DNA of 6,007 nucleotides from positions 1 to 6,007 of the forward strand of contig CAJQGO010000347.1 in the NCBI GenBank assembly GCA_905477565.1, given 5' to 3'. The DNA is from an uncultured Planctomycetota bacterium (lineage in GTDB: Bacteria; Planctomycetota; Planctomycetia; Pirellulales; UBA1268). The position numbers were made by a program, and so were the translations under genes. This document shows positions 1 to 5,568 of the stretch, piece after piece; position 1 is the first letter of the stretch, and each line of letters starts with the position of its first letter. The notes beneath the pieces are model-generated. The model ran no database searches. It saw only the letters and a program-made list of their open reading frames with translations, and was not told the DNA's origin.

Positions 1-1
1 G

Positions 2-2257
2 CCTGCTGTTCTAAATTTGTGGGCAGATGCACCTCAGCAACAGGTAATCTCAGGCGTCACTTTCGATGATTTAACAGTAGCGAATTTTTCAGTCGTCATG
101 AATGAACATCTTCGTCAAGATATTGGAGGAGCGCTTTCTTGGGAACGTGGTGTTGGTCCCCGTGACGCCAGTACAATATACATTCGCTCACATGAAGTTG
201 GTGTGCATGAGCGAATTGAAGGGTTTGATCCTGACTCAATGAAACTGAGTTTTCTCTACTACGGTTCGCGAGAGCGGATTTTCGTAGAGGACACTGCCGA
301 AGGGTTGCTTCTTTCCTCTAAAACAACAGGCCAGAGCACATTGCTTGTTGGTGTTTCCAAAAATCAGCTCGTTCCGTTCAATATCGAATTTCATCATGAT
401 CAAATTGTTGAATCCCAGCTTGAAGAGTCATTTGGATTGAGTCTTGAGCAGGTCGCAATGGTTAGCCGTTCAGGGTTGCTCACCCCGGAATCACCAGTTG
501 GTGCAGTCACAGATGGGGATCAGGTTCGGTATGGTGTCGGTGATCCTCGTAATGATCAGGGTGGCGATTCTTACACCGAAGTTGCCTCAACAACGGAAGT
601 CAGAGTTCTCGTGGATGATGCAGGGTTGGCGTATGTCAGTGATTCTGGCGGTGATCCAATTGGGATCACGCGTGCAGACAGTTATTGGCAGGGTAGTGTT
701 CCTGTGATTCGAGATGGAGCATCCCTCATGGCCGCTGCTCGTGATGATCTTGGCCGCCTTCGAGTGCTTGATGGGAGTGGTAGCAATGTCTACTCCTGGA
801 TCTTGGATGAGAATGGGCACTACATTGGTGAGGAAGGTCCGGGTGATACATCATTGCGAGCCAAGGAGTCGTTGTTTCAGATAGATATTGATAGTGACGG
901 AGCGATTGAAACTGTCGCGGGAGTAAATTCAGGAAATGAGGGTGATGAACGGTGGGGCGAAGCTTATTTTGCCCCGTATGTGGATATGGGTTTTTGGGTT
1001 GTTCCAGACCTTACCGAGATAGCTGCAACCCGAGGCACCTCGCTTTTGACCCTCGCCTTCATTCTGTCGACGACAGATGGAAAAGCGGCCTGGGCTGGGT
1101 GGGACTCCCTTACCTTAGATTCAGAATCTGAGCGAGCGGTTGCAATAAATGATTCGATATCTGCCTTCCAGGATGCCGGCGGCAGCGTAATGATTTCTTT
1201 CGGTGGTGCTGCAGGAAACAGCCTGGCGCACGTACACGCCTCCCAGGGAAAAACGGCACAAGAACTTGCGAATGTCTACATCGATGTTGTCAATAAATAT
1301 TCTCTCAATCGCATCGACTTTGATATCGAAGGAAGTGCCATTGCAGATCCAGTCTCTATCGCTTTACGCAGTGAAGCGTTAGCGCTTTTTCAGGAGACCC
1401 GCCCAGATGTTGAAGTCTGGTACACCCTGCCGGCACTACCAACAGGTCTGACGTATAACGGGTTTCACGTCATACGCTCGGCCTTGCAGGCTGGTGTTGT
1501 TCTCGATGGTGTGAACCTCATGACGATGGATTATGGTGAATGGGCGGCTCCGACAACTGGTCCGAATGCACAGACAATGGGTTACTATGCAATTTCCTCC
1601 GCTGAGGGTGCCCATAATCAACTCTCATCAATGTATTCTGAATACGGTCATCAATTTGGATGGGGCCAACTTGGTGTCACTCCAATGATTGGCGTGAACG
1701 ATGTGCTTACAGAAATATTTACAATAGATGATGCACACATGCTCGAAGACTTCGCCAGAAATAAAGGCCTTGGCATGCTTTCAATGTGGTCGATAGCACG
1801 GGATAATCCGGGTAGTCTGGGCCAGGCAAGCGCGACAGCGTCTGGGCTTGATCTTCCAGCAGGCAGTTACAGCAGTATTTTCTACGACTATGGAACTCAG
1901 AATGGTGCAATCTCCTACACAGAAGTCGCTGCAACAACTGAGGTCAGCGTTTTAGTCGACTATTTGGGCTTGGTCTCCCTCAGTGATTCAGGAGGTCCCC
2001 CAATTTCAATCACCCGTTCGGACAGTTACTGGCAGGGAAAGATTCCACTCAGTCGAAACGGAGCAACTGTTCTGGCAGCTGCTCGCGATGAGCTTGGTCG
2101 ACTTCGTGTGCTTGATGGGACTGGTACGGATGTCTATGCGTGGATTCTTGACGAGAATGGGTTCTACCAAGGTGAAGAGGGGCCAAGTGACACCTCATTG
2201 CAGGCGAAGGAAGTGCTGTTCCAGATTGACATCGACGGAGATGGCATCATCGGGTGA
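2..2257 (+). CDS. Modular secreted-type GH18 chitinase-like protein, 5' partial
   Basis: The frame is open from base 2 with no upstream stop, so the true start lies outside the window; the TTG at 17 is only the first possible start codon inside it. Numbering residues from that TTG, the order is: end of one N-terminal module (to about 30), a second copy (about 50-135), a Trp-rich module (185-297), a GH18 barrel (about 315-600), a linker, and a second Trp-rich module (633-745) next to the stop. GH18 evidence: first strand YFAPYVDMGFW, strand-3 ISFGGAAGN, catalytic DFDIEG with acid/base Glu438, MTMDYG (Asp505, Tyr506), GVTPMIGVND, and the strand-8 tryptophan in SMWSIARDN (Trp591). By family knowledge it should hydrolyse beta-1,4-linked N-acetylglucosamine polymers such as chitin. 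The first Asp of the usual DxxDxDxE motif is Asn431, which this bacterial subgroup often tolerates. Export is inferred from the architecture, because the signal peptide region is not in the window. The GH18 call is strong; the exact substrate is not established. Confidence 0.85.
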   Translation, partial: PAVLNLWADAPQQQVISGVTFDDLTVANFSVVMNEHLRQDIGGALSWERGVGPRDASTIYIRSHEVGVHERIEGFDPDSMKLSFLYYGSRERIFVEDTAEGLLLSSKTTGQSTLLVGVSKNQLVPFNIEFHHDQIVESQLEESFGLSLEQVAMVSRSGLLTPESPVGAVTDGDQVRYGVGDPRNDQGGDSYTEVASTTEVRVLVDDAGLAYVSDSGGDPIGITRADSYWQGSVPVIRDGASLMAAARDDLGRLRVLDGSGSNVYSWILDENGHYIGEEGPGDTSLRAKESLFQIDIDSDGAIETVAGVNSGNEGDERWGEAYFAPYVDMGFWVVPDLTEIAATRGTSLLTLAFILSTTDGKAAWAGWDSLTLDSESERAVAINDSISAFQDAGGSVMISFGGAAGNSLAHVHASQGKTAQELANVYIDVVNKYSLNRIDFDIEGSAIADPVSIALRSEALALFQETRPDVEVWYTLPALPTGLTYNGFHVIRSALQAGVVLDGVNLMTMDYGEWAAPTTGPNAQTMGYYAISSAEGAHNQLSSMYSEYGHQFGWGQLGVTPMIGVNDVLTEIFTIDDAHMLEDFARNKGLGMLSMWSIARDNPGSLGQASATASGLDLPAGSYSSIFYDYGTQNGAISYTEVAATTEVSVLVDYLGLVSLSDSGGPPISITRSDSYWQGKIPLSRNGATVLAAARDELGRLRVLDGTGTDVYAWILDENGFYQGEEGPSDTSLQAKEVLFQIDIDGDGIIG
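164..421 (+). other. N-terminal adhesion/binding-like module, second of two tandem copies
   Basis: Residues about 50-135 of the chitinase-like protein (numbered from TTG 17) form a module with the pattern IEGFDPDSMKLSF, then a beta-rich stretch, then LVGVSKNQLVPFNIEF. The left window edge holds the tail of a previous copy: ISGVTFDDLTVANFSVV at residues 11-27. Both share G-V-x4-L-x3-N, offset by 99 residues. FDP...LxF followed by a GV...L...N ending resembles modules I recall from secreted hydrolases and calcium-binding repeat proteins of other bacteria. I cannot name a database family with certainty. A carbohydrate- or surface-binding role is inference from its position beside a GH18 domain. 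Confidence 0.5.
569..907 (+). repeat. Trp-rich module copy 1 (W_rich_C-like), upstream of GH18
   Basis: Residues 185-297 of the chitinase-like protein. Landmarks are SYTEVASTTEV, DSGG, ITRADSYWQG, AAARDDLGRLRVLDG, WILDENG and a terminal LFQIDIDSDG. Copy 2 (bases 1913-2251) aligns over 113 residues without gaps, with 83 identities by hand count (73%). The motif order resembles the tryptophan-rich C-terminal domain first described in Synechocystis (Pfam W_rich_C), in which FQ-D-NGDG also ends each unit. The terminal D-x-D-x-D-G (Asp290, Asp292, Asp294) looks like a calcium-binding loop. The repeat relationship is certain; the Pfam assignment is from memory. Confidence 0.8.
959..1816 (+). other. 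GH18 glycoside hydrolase catalytic domain
   Basis: Residues about 315-600 (numbered from TTG 17) of the modular protein. The domain starts at EAYFAPYVDMGFW and ends after the strand-8 motif SMWSIARDNPG. Residues Asp434, Asp436 and Glu438 make the DxDxE core, with Glu438 as the proton donor. Asp505 and Tyr506 in MDYG supply the expected substrate-stabilising residues for retaining, N-acetyl-assisted catalysis. The subtype matches bacterial chitinases with the FAPYVD opening and the TPMIGVND segment. All active-site positions I can place are intact apart from Asn431 at the first position of DxxDxDxE, so the domain is probably catalytically active. Confidence 0.88.
1913..2251 (+). repeat. Trp-rich module copy 2 (W_rich_C-like), C-terminal
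   Basis: Residues 633-745 of the chitinase-like protein, one codon before the stop. It has the same 113-residue length as copy 1, with conserved DSYWQG, AAARDELGRLRVLDG, WILDENG, GEEGP, AKE and LFQIDID. It ends in D-I-D-G-D-G followed by IIG, a calcium-loop-like ending (Asp738, Asp740, Asp742). Being the last domain, it may act in surface attachment or export; this is inference, since no sorting or anchor motif follows it. Confidence 0.8.
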
Positions 2258-2288
2258 CGCTTTTTGGATAATATTTGGTTTATTGAAT

Positions 2289-2296
2289 GGAGAGGG
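2289..2296 (+). promoter_or_regulatory. Ribosome binding site deciding the TPR gene start
   Basis: GGAGAGGG ends 7 bases before the GTG at 2304, an ideal Shine-Dalgarno distance. The competing in-frame ATGs at 2241 and 2319 lack a well-spaced purine-rich site: GGAG directly abuts 2241, and little is seen before 2319. Confidence 0.6.
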
Positions 2297-2303
2297 TTCG
2301 CCT

Positions 2304-3068
2304 GTGGCCATCACACGAATGATTGACGGCATTGCAGTAGCGTGGAAAACAGTCGCGACTTGGTACGGTGTCTTTCTCAGATATGGTTTTTTTATCGGGA
2401 TAGTTCTCTGTGTGTGCAACACGGAACCTTATCTCTCTCTGCTGCAAGCCGACGAAACATCAGATGTTGCTGCGCAAGAGGAATTTCCCGGTACACCAGA
2501 TCGCATTTTCGAAAAAGCGGTCTCACTCTTCTTTGATGCGAAGCCAGATAAAGCAGCAGACGCTTTCGATCAGCTCGTGCAGGTACAACCAGATTGTCAG
2601 CCGGGACTGTGGCAGCGTGGTCTTGCGATGTACTATGCCGGCCGGTTTGAGGATGGGCGGAAACAGTTTGAGCTGCATCGCACGGTCAACCCAAATGATG
2701 TTGAAAACCCTGCATGGCATTATCTGTGCGTTGCACGGGAAACGTCACCCGACAATGCTCGCCGGCATATGCTCGACGTTGGTCTTGATTCACGCGTGCC
2801 AATGAAGCAAATACTCGAACTATACAAAGGAGATGGCAGCGAAGAAACTGTGCTTGAGCATGCAGCACGTGGAACTGGCCAGCAACAACGCAATCAGTTG
2901 TGTTATGCGCATCTCTATCTTGGTCTTTATGCTGAGGCCAATGGAGACATGCAAAAAGCCAAAGATCACATTCTTCAAGCAGCTGGCCCGTACAGTATGG
3001 ATCACTACATGGGTCGAGTTGCCAGCGTGCATGCCAGGGTGCGCGGCTGGCTGCCACTGGTTGAATGA
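2304..3068 (+). CDS. TPR-repeat protein with N-terminal hydrophobic segment
   Basis: The predicted protein has 254 residues from GTG 2304, which has AGAGGG at 2291-2296 with 7 bases of spacing. ATG 2319 is an alternative with a poor ribosome site; ATG 2241 would overlap the upstream gene and is less likely. Residues about 21-38 (YGVFLRYGFFIGIVLCVC) are hydrophobic, giving a membrane anchor or signal peptide ahead of EPYLSLLQADE. The rest is helical: one repeat at about 66-97 (FEKAVSLFFDAKPDKAADAFDQL), a second at 98-130 (LWQRGLAMYYAGRFEDGRKQFE), and a C-terminal unit at 196-230 (RNQLCYAHLYLGLYAEANGD), then MDHYMGRVASVHARVRGW. I associate the LWQRGLA-YYAGRF, VNPxDVEN-AWH and CYAHLYLGLY motifs with a planctomycete/verrucomicrobial TPR family of unknown function. 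A scaffolding role on the periplasmic side is inferred. It follows the chitinase gene by 46 bases and may be co-transcribed with it. Confidence 0.82.
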   Translation: MAITRMIDGIAVAWKTVATWYGVFLRYGFFIGIVLCVCNTEPYLSLLQADETSDVAAQEEFPGTPDRIFEKAVSLFFDAKPDKAADAFDQLVQVQPDCQPGLWQRGLAMYYAGRFEDGRKQFELHRTVNPNDVENPAWHYLCVARETSPDNARRHMLDVGLDSRVPMKQILELYKGDGSEETVLEHAARGTGQQQRNQLCYAHLYLGLYAEANGDMQKAKDHILQAAGPYSMDHYMGRVASVHARVRGWLPLVE

Positions 3069-3182
3069 ATGTGAATGTTTTCATGCCAAGGTGGCACTGA
3101 TGAGTGTGAATGTCGTGCCTTGTTGACGCTTTATCCTTCTCAGGAGATGCTTTCTCTGGTTATCAAATTTAGATCAGACCAC

Positions 3183-3189
3183 GAGAGGG
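3183..3189 (+). promoter_or_regulatory. Ribosome binding site deciding the aquaporin start
   Basis: GAGAGGG is followed by 8 bases and then GTG 3198. TTG 3192 and GTG 3204 are in frame nearby but less well spaced. This choice removes 41 non-family residues that an ATG 3075 start would add. Confidence 0.55.
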
Positions 3190-3197
3190 CATTGTTT

Positions 3198-3896
3198 GTG
3201 AATGTGAGCGACAAGACGGATACCTCAACAGCAGCCCCGCTTCTTTCTCAGTGTCTTGCTGCTGAGTTCTGTGGCACCTTTGGTCTCGTTTTTATTGGAA
3301 CCGGCGCACTTGTTGTCAATGAACTAACAGGTGGTGACATTACCCATGTTGGTGTGTCACTCACTTTTGGCTTAAGCGTGCTTGCAATGATTTATGCCTT
3401 TGGCGATGTGTCTGGATGCCACATCAACCCGGCGGTGACTATCGGGTTCTGGGCTTCAGGTCGCTTTGATGGACAACGTGTCGCCGGATATATTGCGGCC
3501 CAGTGCGCAGGTGCCCTGACGGCAAGCGGTGCCGTGCGAATGCTGTTTCCTGCGGTTGAATCTCTCGGTGGGACCATGCCACGTGGGTCTCAGTTTCAGG
3601 CATTTATATTGGAAGTTATCCTGACCCTTATTTTGATGCTGGTAATTCTGAGTGTCTCTTTTGGTGCAAAGGAGAAAGGGCTGCTGGCGGGGGTCGCCAT
3701 CGGTGCTGTGATTACTTTTGAGGCATTGTTTGCCGGTCCGGTCAGCGGTGCCTCCATGAATCCGGCCCGGTCACTCGGACCTGCAATCCTTGCTGGCGAG
3801 GTTCACTCTCTTTGGGTCTATCTCAGTGCACCCATCATTGGTGCCGTACTCGCTGTGCCACTATTTCAGGTCATACATCGCCATCAGGCAGGATGA
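3198..3896 (+). CDS. Aquaporin / MIP-family channel
   Basis: From GTG 3198 the protein has 232 residues, the normal length for bacterial AqpZ-type channels. GAGAGGG at 3183-3189 lies 8 bases upstream. The frame stays open up to an ATG at 3075, but that extension is hydrophilic and unlike the family. Evidence: opening helix AAEFCGTFGLVFIGTGALVV, first pore motif SGCHINPAVT (Asn77-Pro-Ala), second pore motif SGASMNPARS (Asn188-Pro-Ala-Arg191), and hydrophobic segments consistent with six helices and two half-helices. By alignment to E. coli AqpZ the aromatic/arginine filter is Phe57, Ala176, Ala185, Arg191, where AqpZ has Phe, His, Thr, Arg. Small residues at two positions suggest a wider pore than a strict water channel, so glycerol or other small uncharged solutes are possible. 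It acts in the cytoplasmic membrane. I leave the symbol blank because substrate cannot be decided from this. Confidence 0.93.
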   Translation: MNVSDKTDTSTAAPLLSQCLAAEFCGTFGLVFIGTGALVVNELTGGDITHVGVSLTFGLSVLAMIYAFGDVSGCHINPAVTIGFWASGRFDGQRVAGYIAAQCAGALTASGAVRMLFPAVESLGGTMPRGSQFQAFILEVILTLILMLVILSVSFGAKEKGLLAGVAIGAVITFEALFAGPVSGASMNPARSLGPAILAGEVHSLWVYLSAPIIGAVLAVPLFQVIHRHQAG

Positions 3897-3916
3897 GATG
3901 AGTTCTAGTGTGGATG

Positions 3917-3978
3917 CGGAAAAACCGTCTGGATTTATGCGTTCTAAAGTTCGATGAATAAGAAGGTTCGTTTTTCCG
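3917..3978. repeat. 9-bp perfect inverted repeat downstream of aquaporin gene
   Basis: CGGAAAAAC at 3917-3925 is matched by GTTTTTCCG at 3970-3978, leaving a 44-base loop. The arms stop matching on both sides. It lies 20 bases after the aquaporin stop, in the 182-base gap before the next gene. It could be a weak RNA hairpin at the 3' end of the aquaporin transcript, or a spaced palindromic protein site. The long loop and lack of a T-run after the stem argue against a standard intrinsic terminator. Nothing else definite is seen in 3897-4078. Confidence 0.35.
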
Positions 3979-4078
3979 ACATTAACTGTTTGGAAAACGT
4001 AGGTTAGGCTATTGTCTTACTTCAAATGACTGATTAATGAAGTACCGGAAGGCAAGTTTTTTCGAACCAGGTAACAAC

Positions 4079-5296
4079 ATGACGAGCAAAAAAGCAGCAC
4101 TATTATTTTCTGGAATCTGTTTGTTGGGGATTAGTTTGCACGCAGCGAACCAGTCGCTTGCTGAAGAAGTAGCTGTGCCAGGATTTGTTACTGGAGAAAC
4201 GCAGCCTGATACAAATCCACCAGCGATACGTTACAAAAACGGCTGGCTCGTTCCCTACGAAGAAACGATCCCTGGTTCTGACGTCACATTCCAAATGGTA
4301 CCAGTCCCGGGGGGCACCTTTCTTCTGGGAAGTCCTGAGGATGAAGTTGGTAGAGAAAGTACTGAAGGGCCACAAGTTGAGGTTGCAGTTTCACCATTCT
4401 GGATGGGTGCCCGTGAGGTGACCTGGAAAGAATATAAGGTTTTCATGAGCATGCTTGATCTGTTTACAGCACTCGAGAGTTCTGGCGTGCGTCTTGTGAC
4501 CGAAGAAAATGAAGTTGATGCAGTGACAGCACCGTCAGCGCTTTATGACCCAACAACAACATTTATAAATGGTGAAGAGCCGCAGCAGCCAGCTGTGACA
4601 ATGACACAATATTCAGCCCGGCAGTACACAAAGTGGCTCACTGGTTTAACCGGTCGCTTTTATCGTTTGCCAGCGGAGGCAGAATGGGAGTACGCCTGTC
4701 GTGCTGGCACGAAGAGTTCCTTTTCTTTTAGCGATTCGGATTCATTGGGTGACTATGCATGGTTTGTTGAAAACTCTGACGACACAACACATCCCGTGGG
4801 AGAGAAAAAACCGAACCCGTGGGGTCTGTTTGATATGCATGGCAATGTTTCAGAATGGGTCATTGATGAAATGACAGCCGATGGCTACGCCAGTGCGGCT
4901 GCCCTGCAGCAGCCAGTGACCGCGGTAGACTCAATTCGGTGGCCAACAGATCTTGAATCACGAGTGGTTCGCGGAGGGGCTTATTTTGATGAGCCTTCAC
5001 AATGCCGTTCAGCGGCACGGCGAGGGTCTGAAGATGAAGCGTGGAAAGACGTTGACCCGAATCTCCCCAAGAGTCCCTTCTGGTACACAGAGGAACCGGC
5101 GTTGGGCATCGGCATGCGTCTGGTGCGTCCTGTTGATATTCCGTCTACACCCGAGAAGAAGTCTCAGTGGTGGAAGGCAGATATTGAAAGCATTGAGTTC
5201 GACGTCAACGACCGGGTCTCACAAGGACGTGGCGCACGTGGAATTGCCGATGAATCACTCCCTAAGGAAGCAAAGGAACTGGGGTTCACTGAATAA
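4079..5296 (+). CDS. Exported FGE-sulfatase-fold (SUMF1-like) protein, probably not a formylglycine generator
   Basis: ATG 4079 is preferred over ATG 4037, because AGG at 4069-4071 sits 7 bases upstream and translation then opens with a clean signal peptide: MTSKK, hydrophobic AALLFSGICLLGIS, and a likely cleavage after SLA (residue 28). The mature part holds the SUMF1/FGE fold at about 70-352: VPVPGGTFLLGS (75-85), PFWMGAREVTWKEY, LPAEAEWEYACRAG (197-210), NPWGLFDMHGNVSEW (246-260), RVVRGGAYF (295-303), CRSAAR and GIGMRLVRPV (343-352). True FGEs carry a catalytic cysteine pair in the stretch after GGSY; here that stretch reads FDEPSQ and the only nearby cysteine (309) aligns with a structural one. 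It is therefore more likely a binding or divergent member of the fold, a type common in Planctomycetes. A 53-residue polar tail follows (WWKADIESIEFDVNDR and onward). It is periplasmic or secreted. Function is unknown; the fold call is strong. Confidence 0.9.
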   Translation: MTSKKAALLFSGICLLGISLHAANQSLAEEVAVPGFVTGETQPDTNPPAIRYKNGWLVPYEETIPGSDVTFQMVPVPGGTFLLGSPEDEVGRESTEGPQVEVAVSPFWMGAREVTWKEYKVFMSMLDLFTALESSGVRLVTEENEVDAVTAPSALYDPTTTFINGEEPQQPAVTMTQYSARQYTKWLTGLTGRFYRLPAEAEWEYACRAGTKSSFSFSDSDSLGDYAWFVENSDDTTHPVGEKKPNPWGLFDMHGNVSEWVIDEMTADGYASAAALQQPVTAVDSIRWPTDLESRVVRGGAYFDEPSQCRSAARRGSEDEAWKDVDPNLPKSPFWYTEEPALGIGMRLVRPVDIPSTPEKKSQWWKADIESIEFDVNDRVSQGRGARGIADESLPKEAKELGFTE

Positions 5297-5396
5297 CCAG
5301 CTGTGCGTTTTCTGAAAGTGTTTCGGGTGCTGTATCTCGGGGATGGAACTGTCGCGTTGTTCTGAAATGTGAAAAGCTGGAAGTTCTCGGTGGCTG

Positions 5397-5422
5397 CCGG
5401 GGAGACCCGGTTCGCAATGCGA
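5397..5422. repeat. Two adjacent small hairpins
   Basis: CCGGG-GAGA-CCCGG (5397-5410) is a perfect 5-bp stem with a GNRA-type tetraloop. One base further on, TCGC-AAT-GCGA (5412-5422) is a 4-bp stem with a 3-base loop. Neither is followed by a T-run, so a Rho-independent terminator is unlikely. They may be part of a structured 5' or 3' untranslated region. Confidence 0.35.
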
Positions 5423-5557
5423 GCGTCTGGAGCGGATCATTCCTGAATCTGAGAATCGGCTCTTCGTGTAATAACTGTTTGTTCTCAAGAAAATTCCTGC
5501 AGTAAAGTGCACGGACAGAACGGTTCAAGAAGAGAAGTGGTGTGGTGGCAGAAGTTC

Positions 5558-5561
5558 GAGG
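5558..5561 (+). promoter_or_regulatory. Ribosome binding site deciding the enolase-superfamily start
   Basis: GAGG with 7 bases of spacing points to GTG 5569. The resulting N-terminus has only a short polar lead (about 15 residues) before the first conserved strand, as is usual for the family. Confidence 0.5.
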
Positions 5562-5568
5562 CGAGAAC

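Larger units (their letters stand above)
5297..5568. other. Intergenic region between FGE-fold and enolase-superfamily genes
   Basis: These 272 bases have no supported gene. The open frames across them on either strand show no recognisable domain and no convincing ribosome site. The region holds two adjacent small inverted repeats at 5397-5422. A loose promoter-like pair, TTGTTC at 5479-5484 and TAAAGT at 5503-5508 (18-base spacer), precedes the next gene but matches consensus only in part, so I do not call it. Confidence 0.5.

Noticed and set aside
1983..2303. Long upstream extension of the TPR reading frame overlapping the chitinase gene
   Set aside because: The extension lies in another frame over the conserved Trp-rich module, and its translation is basic and low in known motifs. 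A well-placed ribosome site supports GTG 2304 instead.
2410..2805. 131-codon + strand frame inside the TPR gene
   Set aside because: It overlaps the TPR-coding sequence in another frame, and its Ser/Cys/Arg-rich translation has no family features.
2686..3084. 132-codon open frame on the - strand opposite the TPR gene
   Set aside because: It lies entirely antisense to a strongly conserved coding sequence, and its translation is rich in Cys/His/Gln with no recognisable domain.
3084..3096. TGCCA-AGG-TGGCA hairpin after the TPR gene as a terminator
   Set aside because: The stem is only 5 bp and is not followed by T residues, so termination is not supported.
3990..4018. Promoter for the FGE-fold gene (TTGGAA with a downstream TATTGT)
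   Set aside because: The spacing is 14 bases and the matches are partial, no better than chance in an AT-rich gap.
4079..5296. Lipoprotein call for the FGE-fold protein because of a Cys in the signal peptide
   Set aside because: The cysteine is in the middle of the hydrophobic core (SGICLLG) and lacks a lipobox; the SLA site fits ordinary signal peptidase better.
5479..5508. Promoter for the enolase-superfamily gene (TTGTTC / TAAAGT)
   Set aside because: It matches 3 of 6 and 4 of 6 consensus bases with an 18-base spacer, too weak to call without transcript data.
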